Source of the DNA: Owenia fusiformis
Taxonomy: Eukaryota; Annelida; Polychaeta; Sabellida; Oweniidae
NCBI GenBank assembly: GCA_903813345.2
Contig: CAIIXF020000003.1
Coordinates: 32,117,151-32,181,150 of the forward strand
Reading direction: 5' to 3'
DNA: 64,000 bases
Shown: in pieces, positions 13,701-28,700 of the stretch
How the letters are laid out: every line of letters starts with the position of its first letter
How positions within the stretch are numbered: position 1 is the first letter of the stretch
The notes under the pieces: model-generated
Told to the model about the DNA's origin: nothing
What the model saw: only the letters and a program-made list of their open reading frames with translations
Databases searched by the model: none
Made by a program: the position numbers and the translations under genes

Positions 13701-16700
13701 ATATGACAAGAACTAGACATCATATTAAATATTACCATGTTATCCATACAAATGACAAGAACTAGACATCATATTTAATATTACCATGTTATCCATACAA
13801 ATGACAAGAACTAGACATCATATTAAGTATTACCATGTTATCCATACAAATGACAAGAAATATTACCATGTTATCCATACAAATAACAAGAACGAGACAT
13901 CATATTTAATATTACCATGTTATCCATACAAATGACAAGAACTAGAGATCTTATTAAATATTACCATGTTATCCATTCAAATGACAAGAACTAGACATCA
14001 TATTTAATATTACCATGTTATCCATACAAATGACAAGAACTAGAGATCTTATTAAATATTACCATGTTATCCATTCAAATGACAAGAACTAGACATCATA
14101 TTAAATATTACCATGTTATCCATACAAATGACAAGAACTAGACATCATATTAAATATTACCATGTTATCCATACATATGACAAGAACTAGACATCATATT
14201 AAATATTACTATGTTATCCGTACAAATGACCAGAACTAGACATCATATTAAATATTACCATGTTATCCATACAAATGATAAGAACTAGATATCATATTAA
14301 ATATTACCATGTTATACGTACAAATGACAAGAACTAGACATCATATTAAATATTGCCATGTTATCAATACAAATGACAAGAACTAGACATCATATTAAAT
14401 ATACCATGTTATCCATACAAATGATAAGAACTAGACATCATATTAAATATTACCATGTTATCCATACATATGACAAGAACTAGACATCATATTAAATATT
14501 ACTATGTTATCCATACAAATGACAAGAACTAGACATCATATTAAATATTACCATGTTATCCATACAAATGACAAGAACTAGAGATCATATTAAGTATTAC
14601 CATGTTATACGTACAAATGACAAGAACTAGACATCATATTAAATATTACCATGTTATCCATGCAAATGACAAGAAATTGACATCATATTAAGTATTACAT
14701 ACCCAGCGAAGCATTTGTATTGAAGTCAATGGAGCTGAAGGTCGGCTATATATTCCTGTATAGCCACCAAACCTTTTACCATGACAATCTTATGACGTCA
14801 TCGGGACGTCATGTTTCATTTCTCCCTAATTTCACTCGCACACAGACACGTGGCGTCATTGATATAACGTAGCCATGATATAAAAGTATGTAATACAACA
14901 GTTATGTCCGTATCATTGAATATATGCCTTCGGTCTGTCGTAATATAACGTAATATAGGGACATAACTGCTAAATATTACCATGTTATACGTACAAATGA
15001 CAAGAACTAGACATCATATTAAATATTGCCATGTTATCCATACAAATGATAAGAACTAGACATCATATTAAATATTACCATGTTATCCATACAAATGACA
15101 AGAACTAGAGATCATATTAAATATTACCATGTTATCCATACAAATGACAAGAACTAGACATCATATTAAATATTACCATGTTATCCATACAAATGACAAG
15201 AACTAGACATCATATTAAATATTACCATGTTATCCATACAAATGACAAAAGCTAGACCTCATATTAAATATTACCATGTTATCCATAGAAATGACCAGAA
15301 CTAGACATCATATTAAATATTACCATGTTATCCATGCAAATGACCAGAACTAGACATCATAATAAGTATTACCATGTTATCCATACAAATAACAAGAGCG
15401 AGACATCATATTAAATATTACCATGTTATCCATACAAATGACAAGAACTAGACATCTTATTAAATATTACCATGTTATCCATTCAAATGACAAGAACTAG
15501 ACATCATATTAAATATTACCATGTTATCCATACAAATAACAAGAACTAGACATCATATTAAGTATTACCATGTTATCCATACAAATGACAAGAAATATTA
15601 CCATGTTATCCATACAAATAACAAGAACGAGACATCATATTTAATATTACCATGTTATCCATACAAATGACAAGAAATATTACCATGTTATCCATACAAA
15701 TGACAAGAACTAGACATCATATTAAATATTACCATGTTATCCATACAAATGACAAGAACTAGACATCATATTAAATATTACCATGTTATCCATAGAAATG
15801 ACAAGAACAAGACATCATATTAAATATTACAAAATATAAATGACAAGAACAAGGCTGTCTCTGAACATATTTTGTGTGAGCTAAGTCTCTAAATGGATTA
15901 TGAGATAAAAGTATTGTTTGACTTCACAATTCAAAGTCTAGCTTACGGCAGACACAGAGTTATATACCATATTAAAGCAAGGGAAATGGGTGTTCTCCCC
16001 ACAATTATTTTGTTGTTAAGTTCTCGCTTACTAATTTTGACCAATGAATCAGTCTAACATCTGCTATATGGGAATCCATTTTTATATGTCACCACCAAAT
16101 TTGGTGACGGATTGTTATAGTCTCCAACTTTTTTGTGGAAGGTGGTCAGTACAGGTTTCATACCCCACAATGAATGTCCAATGTTTAGTGGAAATATCTG
16201 ATTTTTTAGGGGTTTTATCTAAATTCTAAATTGTTTGCAAATTGATTTAAATTATACAGTTCCTTTATGCAACCTTAGCAAGTACTGTACATGCGATTAT
16301 AGGCAACAAGACATCAATTGATGATGATACGTTTAATGCAGAGAAAGAAATACAGGAGCTGTGGAGTATGGAAACATAAGTGATAACGCTAAAGAGATTA
16401 TCGGCAATATTTTTTCCTGAATTTTTTGTATGTATACTTGAATCTCTCAATATTCTACCCTTTTAGATTTAAATTGGAAAACCACACTGTGCACTCAATA
16501 TGGTATAAACATGTATAGTAGTTGGCATTCTATACTTATTTATCATACATACTAACAATTTGTATACAATTTTCAAGTCATCACTTGGACGATTGTAATT
16601 TAATTCTCCGCCCTATAAAGATTCAGGTGGCGTAAGATTGAGAGGTTGATCTCGAGAGGATAAACATAAACTACTGTACGTACTTAAGTGGCGCTAAGTG

Positions 16701-19700
16701 GATGTTGATAAATTGCAAATCCGTGTTCTTAATGTTAGTATCCATTGCGTCATTTAGAATTCACAATCAGGTCTAGAACAGTCCTTGTAATTCACTGCAG
16801 CACTGAACATTTCAGCTAGTAAAGTTATGGCCATAAATGACGAGTAGAAAGGTCTAAAGGTTTTAATATTTCAGTGCCACTGTTTGATGATAAATTCACG
16901 CAATTATTTTGACTTCAAAGTAGGCTTAGTAAATTCAGACTGTATATTAAAGAACCTTGTATGCTGAATGGATATTACTTTCCTTCAGTCTGTCAGTGTA
17001 ATGATACAAACTATCAAGAAGAAATATATCTTTCTATTTTTGGCTGATACATTCAATGAGAACAGTAAAACCTGAGTTAGTGAACACATCTCTCTAGTGA
17101 ACACCTATCAACAGCGAGCATTTTTATTCAGCAAAGCCTTTTTCTCCCATTGACTCCCATGTTAAAGTACAATCCTATAGTGAACGCATAATAGCCAACC
17201 GGCATGTATTGACTTCACCACATCAGTTTGAATACTTGATCTAAAGGTCACCTCCAATGGGATCCTTGCATTTATCAGCTTTCTACCAGAACAAAAACAT
17301 ATCCTTCAAAAACTACTCAAATTATAACATGTGGGTGTCATTTTCTATTTACCAATTTGCTAACTCTAATTTGACTGTCCATGTGCTGATGCATTCAGTT
17401 TGTAGTTATTGTAGTAGCTTTTACAAGCGCATTTTCAGATTTTCTCAATGTTTTTAGGCGATAGCATTCTTTTCCATGCCCTTAAGCAGCCTTAGTAATA
17501 TTTTTTACACCTACATTTGGGGTCTTGTGTTTTCCATATACCAATAAGTGCTATATACGTGTTTTATCTGTTGAGGTCTGCCTCCATTTTTTGTCACCAC
17601 CAAAAACTTTTTTGTGGATGGTGTTTGGCAGTTGGTGTTTGCCATTCTGCATTTGGCGTTTTGAGTCCATAACAAAAAGCGGGTGGTGAAATTTTTCATA
17701 TTAATGCCTTGTCTAATCATTAATATGATTTGTCATCCTAGAAGGTGCACAGCTTTCATTCACATCCCACTTATTTTCTTGATACATTTTGATTTACCTT
17801 ATGTCACATTTGCAAATGGAATTATGGTATATACTTGATGAATGGAGACGTATTGATGTTCATGCCATTTTAGGTTATAGGCGAATCTGAATCAATATTT
17901 GTGTCTAGAGTTCCTAGAAAAACATAAGTGAAAACATACTGTATCTGCAAACTTATAGTATATATATTCAGTCAGCTTAGAATAATGCTTATGTTTATAT
18001 TAGTTTTCTAGGAAAATATCTGAAAGTATAATTTTATTTAAACTAATAATGTGTTTGAGGGGTAAAAATTATATGCTACCCTAAACCAAAGACAAGTTAA
18101 GCAGAAATGCTTGCCAAAAGTCGATAAATAAATAAAAGAACATTTAGAGTTTTCATTTCTGAAACACATTTTTATGACTTTACATTTTTTGAACACATTT
18201 CTATGACTTTCCCTGTTAACACATTTTCTCTTTTATGATACTTCATTACAATTTGTATATGGTCATTCCTAACACATTACATCCCACGCTACTTTTCAAT
18301 CAATCACTAGGAGATCCTGGTGGAGATGTTACAATACAATGAATCTTTTCATATCAGGGCGCCACGGTTTTACTGATCATTCTACGCCTGGCAGCCTTCT
18401 CTTGTAAATCATTCAATTATTGTTTTCAAAGAAAATTCAAGATAAAAATGATGGAAATCTAATCACGATGATTGTTTATTTAATGGACTTAAAACTCTAT
18501 GGGAGTTCACAGTCAACGGGATTACAACATAACTGTATGCTCGCTGGTAGATGCATTCAACGGAGTGAGGAATAAGCTCAGCTGTGACTACTTTCTGGAG
18601 AAACAATTTCTCCTCCAATGAGTGATAATTTGCCACATGGCTAGAGATTTGACAACTGAAGGACTATGTTCTTTAAATATAATATTACACAAAAAGCTAA
18701 TAAGCTGATCATTGATCTTATTTAAACTTCCTTAATTGGTTTGTTATTCCACATGTCCTATACAAAAATGTGGTGTCCACAGTTTCTTCTATCACTTGAA
18801 GAAAGTTATTCTTGCAATTAAACATCAGATGAACAGGGTCGCTAGTAAATCAAAATGACTACTGTATTTGTCTTTAATTTGGTGAGCGTTTTAATTTAGC
18901 TTTGGTGAATCAAAATGAATCGCCAAATTAAATAGTCACCAAATTTCCCAGGAATTTAACTTTTTGCTTGGTATTTTCCCTTGAAAAACTACAAAATTAA
19001 ATGGATGCCAATACATGTATGTCTAATATCTCAAAATCGCAAAATTAAACAGTGCCAATTAAAAGATAAATACAGTATGCCCACTATCTATTAAGCCTCC
19101 ATGGGTACAATTTTCATGGAGACCATCACACTACAGTCGTAAAATATCGAAATGGATGGTTTCATTACTGAAAATCCCTGTAAAGTGCAGAAATGGTGAT
19201 AAATGTTATTTGCATACCCTAAATAAGAAACTTATTACCAGTATTTGTCTGTTTGATATATCAAAATTTTTCCAATATCGTTCTGATGCTGTATAATAAA
19301 ACAATCTTAATGGAACCTTGGAATATTTATTTCGAATTGACCTAGAATCTGAGTATTGTTACGTTCGAAAATAACAGAAAGTAAAAACAGCAATTAAAAT
19401 ATGATAACAATATATTTATATTTTGAAAACTAAATAATTTAACAATAATATAAAGGAGATTTAATACTTATGTGATGTCCAATCAATGATACGGCTTATT
19501 CTTGATGTCGATAAATGTCGTTGACGATCCTTGAGAATGTTCCGGATCACGAAATGTTTCAATAATCGTTAATAGTTCTCCAATGTTTGTAATAATCCAA
19601 TAATGTTTGTTGTAATCCTATAATGTTCGTATCCAATAATGTTTGATGATAATCCAATAATGTTTGATGATAATCCACAAATGTTTATGATAATCCACGA

Positions 19701-22700
19701 ATGTATATGATATTCCGTATATAGTGTGTGTTGCAATATATGTCCATATGAAAGTCCTCAGGTTGTATGTTTGTATTGTTATAAATGTTCCCACAGTAGG
19801 TGTCTGTAATATTCCGCTAAGAAGATGTCCTTTTGATAAACTTTGAAATTCTGCTTTATTTAGTTCCTTTGAGATGTCCAGTTAATGACTTATAATTATC
19901 TGCTACTGAGTCCACTTTGCAGTTTTATTTATAGTGTGAAAGAATCATCTAGAAAGAATCTTCTGGAACTGAGACTACTTGTTGAGTTTTGATTGGACAT
20001 CTCCAGTCACATGATTAAGTCTTAATGAATGGTTATATTTTCTAGAACTCTCTGGGTGGTCAAGGGTTAATGAGTCATTCAGTTCAGTTATGTTTGCAAG
20101 ATATAATGTCATTGTGACCTTGACCTAAGATCTCTAATAAAGATCAGTTACAGTATATACATATAGATAAACTAAACTTAATGTGAATATAATAGAACAT
20201 AATACTGTAACACCTCCCTCCTTAAAAGAAAAGTTTTGAATATAATGAAAAACTTTTACAATAATATCTTGAGTAGCGAGCGTTACAATTTCTAAAAGTG
20301 AGGTTGAGACTTACATAATATTTGTTTACAATAGTCTTTTTATGTGCAGTATGTTTACAAGTATATAATACTTTCTATCGTTACAGTGTGAGTACAATCT
20401 AATAACATATAATGTTCTTATAATCCCATACTACAATAATATCTACATAAGTTATGCATTAAGTCATAAATGCAATACATACAATAGATCATATAACATG
20501 TACAATAGCATACATTTTTGAGTCTGACAAACACTAAACTAGTACAATGTTTTAAATTATCACATGATCTTATGTAAGTATTTCTAATAGTACACTCTGA
20601 TGTTATCAAGTAATCTTGTGACACTATTTAAAGATTACCTATAATGCTCACATAATCTAGAAACATTCTTGTAGTTCATATAATATCAATTTCACTATTT
20701 AGGCAAATGTTTTTATATATTGTTAAAATAAAGTGACAGTTATCACAAATCTCTAATTTGCCTACCATATAATATAATCTTCATGAGTTAATCATTATAA
20801 TTTACAATATCTGACTCTTGAATAACATATAGTTGTCATTTACATACAAGTTTGGCCTATGAGCTAAGAGCGCAAGCTCATGTTGAGTAAAGAAATTTTA
20901 TCACGCTCAACATACTTTTTCATCATGTGTAGCTCTCTACACCTCACAGGGGTTGTTTTATCAATGCCAATGAAATCATTTAGCACTGCGTCAGATTGTA
21001 AGTCAGATATAAGCTCCTTTGGTAGCCCAACAAATGTGAAATTGTTGATTTGTGATTTTTCAATAATGTTTGCTTTGTTATTCACAAGCACAATGAGTGA
21101 TTTTATTTCTGGAAACTGTGTGGTCATAGAGAGAATAGTGAGCAGATATTGATTATCAGATTTTGTTTTTGGTAATGGACCAACACAGTCAATAAGAACC
21201 TTACTAAATGGTTCATCGAATGCAGGTATAGGGTGTAAAGGAGCAGTTGGAATTTTCTGGTTAGGTTTCCCTACCATTTGACATGTATGACAAGACCTAC
21301 AATACTCTTGGACATCTTGTTTTAATTCGGGCCAATAGAAATGATTGAGTATTTTATGGTATGTTTTAGTTACTCCTAAATGACCTGCCATGGGAGAATC
21401 ATGAGCTAGACTCAAGATTTCCTTATGATATGATTTTGGGATAACAACTTGATGTACAATTGCCCAATCGTCTTCAGGGGAAGCTTCAGGAGGTCTCCAC
21501 TTTCGCATTAATATGCCATCCTTTTTGTAGAAACAAACAGGGACCTTGTCAGCTTCATCAATAGTAAGACATCTTTTATGAAGATCAATGAGTGATGGAT
21601 CATGCTCTTGTTCATAAATTAACATGTGTTTAGAATGAGGATCATTTTTCAAAGAATCACTATCAGAAATAGAGGATGAAACCTCAGAACTAGAAGAGGA
21701 TGAAACCTCAGAACAAGGAGGGGATGAAACCTCATGAACACTAGCAGAAGAAGATGAAACTTCATCAGAACTAGCAAGAGCGGGCGAAACCGCATTAAAA
21801 TAGTGATCCTGCTCAGAAGGTGAATCACCCCTGGCAATAGGCTTTTTCAATGAAGAATATGCCTCATTAGATCGCTGCTTGGCTTGAACAATAGACTGTT
21901 TCAATGAAGAATTTGCCTTTAAAATAGGATAAGGACCATCTTTAACAAGTGGTGAGTGACATTCATCATCAAACAAGGAGCTTAAAAACCCACTATCAAA
22001 GTCATCTCCCACAGACGAATCCCCGCTATTAGCTAACTTTTTAGCCATAGCCCTAGTAACAGCACAAGCAGGATATATATCAGAGTCCTCTTGGACAGAA
22101 TCCTCAATAGAACAAGGCTGATCTGAAACAATGGGGTCTAACGATACCTTACCCCCAGCTAAATCATTGCCTAAAAGCAATGCGACTCCTTCAACAGGAA
22201 GTTGTGGCCTAACACCAACAATAACTGGCCCTTTGACTAACTCTGATGTGATATGAATACGATGGAGGGGAACTTTAGTAAAACCTAATTCAATGCCTTG
22301 CATCAAGATATGGGTACCTGTGAATGACTCCTCAGATAAAGGAAGGACACCTTCTAACAACAAAGTCTGAGATGCACCCGTGTCTCTAAGAATCTTAATT
22401 GGCTTTGAATTGGTACCATCACTTGACAGTGACACAGATCCTTCCGACATGAAAGGCTTATATTCCTCCATAATATCACTATGAGTAGATTTCTCAGTAT
22501 GAGTATATGAATCCCAAACAATGGGCTTTCTTGAAATGGGAACAGTAGCACAACCATTTGAATGAGCAGAACCAGACATCTCTCTTCTATTCTTAATCCT
22601 ATAGCATTCAGAAATAAGATGACCAGACTTTTTACAATAGTTACAGGTGACATTTGATTTTGGACCTGAAGAATTTGATTGATCTGATTTTGAGCTAGAA

Positions 22701-25700
22701 CTCTGTGATGAATTAGACTGGTCTTTTGCTTTGTTTGATGTATTTGATGATGAGGACTGATTTGATTTAGAGTCATATGAAGGTTTGTTACCTTGATAAC
22801 CTCTATAGTTAGGATTGCCCTTGATAAAACTACCCTTATGAGTAAGAGCATAATCATCAGACAGGGTGGCAGCTTGACTTAAAGTTTCTACCTTGTGTTC
22901 ATCTAAATAAGTTCTAATGTGATACTGAACACAGTTTTTAAATTGTTCTATTAGCATAAGCTCTCTGAGCTTTTTAAACTCTTCAGATACATCTTTAGAG
23001 ATAAGCCACCTGTCAAAAAGCTGCTCTTGCTCTTGAGCAAACTCAACATGGGTTTGGTCACTCTGTTTGTGGGCATTTCTAAATTTTTGTCTGTAAGCTT
23101 CTGGCACTAGTTCATAAGCTTTAAGAATTGCATTTTTAATAAGGTCATAATCAGAGCATACTTCTGCTGAGAGAGAGGCAAATATTTCACTTGCTTTACC
23201 AATGAATACACTCTGAAGCATAACTGGCCATGCAGATTTAGGCCAGTCTAGGCTCTGAGCGACTTTTTCAAAGTGTGTAAAGTATTTATCAACATTTTTC
23301 TCCTGAAATTTAGGTACAAATTTGAGAAATTTTGAAGCGTCAAACCTATTTTCAAAATGTTGATGCATAGTAGCATGTTCATCAGTTTTGGATTGAGCTT
23401 CTATCTCAAGACGTTTCAATTCAATTTCTCTTTGAATTTCTTGTTCTCTTAATTTTATTTCTTTTTCACTTTGAATTTCTAACTCTTTTTCTCTCAATTC
23501 TCTTTCATTTTGCAATTCTTTCTCTCTCATTTCATTTTGTAATTTGAGTTCAAGTTCTCTCATTTGTAATTGCTGTTGAAATTCAGTAGGATCAACATGC
23601 TGGGTTGGCTCTACAGTAAGCTTTAATGCTTCTTCTGGTAATATTTCTTCCGCCACCAAATATGGCACCAGAATGTTTTTTATTGCACCTTTTCGGTATG
23701 AAGTTTTTACTGCCAAACCAATATGTTTTGCTAGTGCCAGAAGTTCAGTTTTCTTTAAACTGTCAAATTCCTCCAAAGAGGGCGATCCTAAAAATGTCTC
23801 AACCTCAAAACTCATTTTCAATTAATTGCTGTCTTCACAATTTAAATGTACAAGTTTTGGATTTCGAATTTTGAAATATTTGAATTTTAGCTTGTTGTAG
23901 TTGTATCCCGGACGAGCCCCCAATTTCTGTTACGTTCGAAAATAACAGAAAGTAAAAACAGCAATTAAAATATGATAACAATATATTTATATTTTGAAAA
24001 CTAAATAATTTAACAATAATATAAAGGAGATTTAATACTTATGTGATGTCCAATCAATGATACGGCTTATTCTTGATGTCGATAAATGTCGTTGACGATC
24101 CTTGAGAATGTTCCGGATCACGAAATGTTTCAATAATCGTTAATAGTTCTCCAATGTTTGTAATAATCCAATAATGTTTGTTGTAATCCTATAATGTTCG
24201 TATCCAATAATGTTTGATGATAATCCAATAATGTTTGATGATAATCCACAAATGTTTATGATAATCCACGAATGTATATGATATTCCGTATATAGTGTGT
24301 GTTGCAATATATGTCCATATGAAAGTCCTCAGGTTGTATGTTTGTATTGTTATAAATGTTCCCACAGTAGGTGTCTGTAATATTCCGCTAAGAAGATGTC
24401 CTTTTGATAAACTTTGAAATTCTGCTTTATTTAGTTCCTTTGAGATGTCCAGTTAATGACTTATAATTATCTGCTACTGAGTCCACTTTGCAGTTTTATT
24501 TATAGTGTGAAAGAATCATCTAGAAAGAATCTTCTGGAACTGAGACTACTTGTTGAGTTTTGATTGGACATCTCCAGTCACATGATTAAGTCTTAATGAA
24601 TGGTTATATTTTCTAGAACTCTCTGGGTGGTCAAGGGTTAATGAGTCATTCAGTTCAGTTATGTTTGCAAGATATAATGTCATTGTGACCTTGACCTAAG
24701 ATCTCTAATAAAGATCAGTTACAGTATATACATATAGATAAACTAAACTTAATGTGAATATAATAGAACATAATACTGTAACAGTATTCCAATTTTCTCT
24801 AGAACAATTTATTCGAATTGTTCAAATAAACCAACAATCATGACAAGCTATGAACAAAACTAAATCAATTTGCTAGAAATTAACGAAATCTGAAGACCAA
24901 GCACATTTCCAAAAAGCTTGTTAAAACCAGTGCCCTTGCATTTTAATGTGTACTTTTACTATTAATGAATGAATAATTTATGAATTGAACTTAAAAAAAA
25001 AATTGAATTGAAATAAAATGGTATAAGGAAATCTAAAACTAGCTTGGGTATAATAAAATAAAATTTATGTTTTTTTGTATATTTCAGCGAGCTTGCAACA
25101 AGAAAGTGACAGAATCGACATTCTACCAGATGGTTCAGTACTTTGCCATTGTCTTGTTTGAATGCAATGAGAGTGATGACTATACCCCAGCTAAAACACT
25201 CATGAACATGTGTTTTACATTCTACATGGAATGTAAGTAACTGTTACTAGTCTTTATATTTTGATTTCATTGTTTCTATGGTTACCCAGGTTGTTGTCCT
25301 TGCGAGATGCCTCTTTGTCTATACCTCCCCGAAGCTAACATTGGTTACAATTTTATTTTGCAATGATCTGATAATCACAAGTTTATCATTTGTGAGTAAA
25401 ATAACATTCAAAATTAGTTTTTGATTTACTTCCTATGGAGTTAAAGTATCTCATCTATTTTCATTGTCTAATTGTGGGTTCTGCAGCTTCTGCTAAGTCT
25501 GGAGCAGAACTAGATTCTGAGTCTTTTATGATCATTGGATAAAGAGGGACTTTGATAATGTCACATCGCATGTTCTTTCTTTCTATAATGCCACTCCTTA
25601 GCCAGCTATCTTTTTCACAATTTTCTTTTACACCAATTCTCTCCTCCTTTGTTACCAAGAAGAAGATTAAATAGAAGTACCACCCTCTTTCGTGACTGTA

Positions 25701-28700
25701 TTTGGTGAGATGGCTCTATGCTATTTATTAATTGCGCCATTGCTCAAATTTAGGCCTCTTGGGATTCTTCTACTTTAATTGCACCATTTGCACCATTTTC
25801 TGCAAGTCCATGCTAAACCTCCTGTGGATTATCTGGCTCATCTATTAAGTGTTTTGTATTTATTGCCTGTTGCTCTTCAATCCATCATTCAATTTGAAAG
25901 TGATAACCGCATGGAGACAAACATTTGGTCCAATTTGCAACTTAATGTGATTTCTTTAATGATGGCAATCATTTGGAATATTGATGGGCTATCAATCATG
26001 GACACTGTTGCTTTAATATCTTGCTTGCATGATAACCACCATAAACACTAACTGACACGGACATGTTCCAGTGTTATCACAAGTGGGTTTAAAGTTCTCT
26101 TTTTCCAAAATTGGACCCAAAAATGATCGAATTGCTGGGGAGATCACTATGGCTGCTAATTCGTTCATAAGCTAAATTGAATATAACATCAACATTCTTG
26201 AACATTTCCTGGAGAATAGGGGCATTTTGCAGGTTCTGGAATGGTTTTATTTTAATTCTATCATTCATGCAAGTAAACTGCTTGTCTGCTCAATAAATTG
26301 TTCGTCATGGTAAATGTACACTACTTACTATTTTAGCAATCTCTTGGGAAAAAGAACCCCATATGCCACTTTATTAATTGTCACAAGCATACAAACAAGC
26401 CACAAGTCCCTATGGCATTTACAAGTTAAAAGAGTGCCACCTTAAGAAATGAGAAAATTCAATGAGAGGGCTTCATATTAATATAGTCTGGCACTAGGAG
26501 ATAACTCTGTTGTGCCTTTATGAGCAATTTATTTGTTTGCATTAGAATTGATATTTTCTGTTAAAACCTAGAGGAATAAGATCCCGGTACTAATGGATTA
26601 TCATAATAAAACCATATTGAGAAAATTGTTTGTTTGAATGCTTTCTGCTCTCTCCTTTCCTCCTAGCATTTTTGTAGAAATAATGTTTTTGATCCTGTGC
26701 CATCATGCAGTGCCTTGTACATGTAGATGCCACGGGCTGTATTTAATGAGGAGGGGGAGATGGCCAAGAGAATAGGGGCACACTTTTCAAAAAATTCCAG
26801 AGGGGTTCACATTTCCCATCACTTGAAAAGTGCTCAGAATTGTGAAAATTGCATGATTTTGAAAGATTTCTTGGCCTACCCCCCCCCCTCCACTGAGAGC
26901 ATCAGTCATCCCTGGAAAACTCCCTACCTACACAGCAGTGATTAATAGAATACTGCATCAGTCTTACATCCTGGTATTTTGTAAGAGATATCCCCGTCTC
27001 TGAAGTTCTTGTAATTGAACACATTAGGGCAGTGAAGCATATTATTACTTTGTTTAGCCTTGTTAAGCAAGTGTCATTGTGCCTTATCTTCAGAAAAAGT
27101 GAATTTCATTTGAATGGAAACGACGGGTCTTGATGTCATTGGCTTATTTTTAAAATAAAGAATGTATAATTCTTGGGAAACCTTTACCCTGAAGCCCATT
27201 TCAGGAAAAAATAAACAAATTAACATTTTATTGGTTGAATCATCAATCATTAATTATGAATGTTCCATTTTGTTTCTTATCAAAAAGTTTGAGACTGTGA
27301 TACAAGAAGAATGTTATCTATTAGAATTGTTCTAAATAATTCTAAAAATAACACCATTTTCAAGAAATGAATCAGTTAACAAAGCTCATGTGAGTTATAA
27401 CATATATGCTCTTGAGCCAACATATTATATGCTCTTGAGAGCGTCATGTTGTATTGAATGTCATGTATGTTTTTCAAAATAGTAATTACATGTAATATCT
27501 GAAATCCGAAATCTGAATCTGATATTTTTTTGCAGGTATATTTTTTGATAAAAAGGTTGGGTGGCAAATCTATATCATTATGATTTTGAATTTCTGAAGT
27601 ATCAAAGTACCATACAACTTATATATAGAGACACCTAGAGGATCTCTTTCTGTTGTAGTATCTTTAAGCTAATGTACCTTAAATTATGTCTTATTATATT
27701 AATTGTTAGGGCATGTCTCCAAATAGCAATAGTTGTGGAAAAGCAAAGTGAATTACTCGAAAACTGTTATGGTTGATTACATACAATTACTTTGAATAAT
27801 ATGGGAAAAATAAAGGTCGACATTTTTCAAATTTCATTTAGTTGAACAGAGTTATTTTGGGAGTGAGGGAATAAACCAGAACCAAATAATATATGTTTGT
27901 GCAACTATTGAGATTTGGACAGAGTCCCTTTAAATGTACTTTATATGCACCTTCCAGTCCACCCTGCAGACAGTGGCCCTCTGGCAAAGTGTAAGACAAT
28001 GTATGTTTTTAGAATGAAGCCTCAATATTGTGTTTGTGACCCTCATTAATGTAAGGGGCCATCTCAAAGCGTTATGCTTCAGAATCATTGTCACAGTCTG
28101 AAAAACTACTTAAGTACCATCTAGAGTAGCCTTGCTCCAAGTCGGTCTCTTTTACTTATCTTGATTTCTATTATGACTGCCTTGTACCAAAGAGAAAGCC
28201 ACGTGCTTTACCAACAGTTTGTTTATGTCGGTGATTTTGACCAATAGCGCGCGATCTTTCAATGTCTAAATTTAGGTTACAAACACACGAGGTAATGCGG
28301 TTGTTGATTTGAACCTTTGATATTGGCATTGTGGGAAGTCCTACCTCGCTTTACTTTCATCAGCTAGGAAAACTGAAAATGACCCTCGCAAAATCGATAA
28401 ACGTTTTATTTGCTAAATATAATTGAAAGTAATTTGAATGTAGTGAACCGATTTAATTTAATATCAGAGAGTTGATGACTGATCAGTTCACATATAAACA
28501 CTTATAGTTAAGATATGCCGTAAAAAGGATGATGAAAAGTTATTAGGTTTCTGGTGAATGCGTTTTATTTGTAAGGGAGACACCTGGATTTGCAGACTGC
28601 AAGCATGCCGCATGATTGTTATAACTTCACAACCGCATGGCGAACACGTGGATTTATTTATTGATTTTTGTTTACGACTACCGCTATTGGCTAATGCCTT

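Larger units (their letters stand above)
15831..18859. other. Intron 2, between satellite and MITE
   Basis: No exon was recognised. It holds copies 2 and 3 of the GTCACCA repeat and a stretch near 17066-17120 with AGTGAACACNTCTCTCTAGTGAACACCT-like wording typical of a repeat. The rest shows no visible structure. Confidence 0.45.
19353..24787 (-). mobile_element. Complete non-autonomous Ty3/gypsy LTR retrotransposon (Gmr1-like)
   Basis: Two 856-bp LTRs (19357-20212 and 23928-24783) start TGTTAC and end GTAACA and look identical by eye. The 4-bp target duplication GTAT flanks them. The element reads on the minus strand. After the 5' LTR (the right one) comes an 18-nt primer binding site (23905-23922) that reads TGGGGGCTCGTCCGGGAT on minus, the known tRNA-Pro type. 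A polypurine tract (AGGAGGGAGG on minus, 20213-20222) abuts the 3' LTR. One open frame encodes Gag, protease and part of integrase, with no reverse transcriptase or RNase H. Integrase directly after protease is the order of Gmr1-like elements, so the lost part is the 3' end of pol. It must have been mobilised in trans. Confidence 0.93.

Noticed and set aside
13231-15830. Regular direct repeats resembling a CRISPR array
   Set aside because: The 49-bp units are contiguous with no unique spacers, there are no cas genes, and the setting is a spliced animal gene. It is a satellite.
22354-22857. 167-aa minus-strand ORF inside the retroelement
   Set aside because: It is a shadow frame of the 985-aa Gag-Pol reading frame, without its own motif.
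19357-24783. An endogenous retrovirus, suggested by the tRNA-Pro primer site
   Set aside because: No envelope frame; the Gag is of SCAN/CCHC type and the protease-integrase order fits Gmr1-like Ty3/gypsy elements. The primer site reflects the conserved tRNA.
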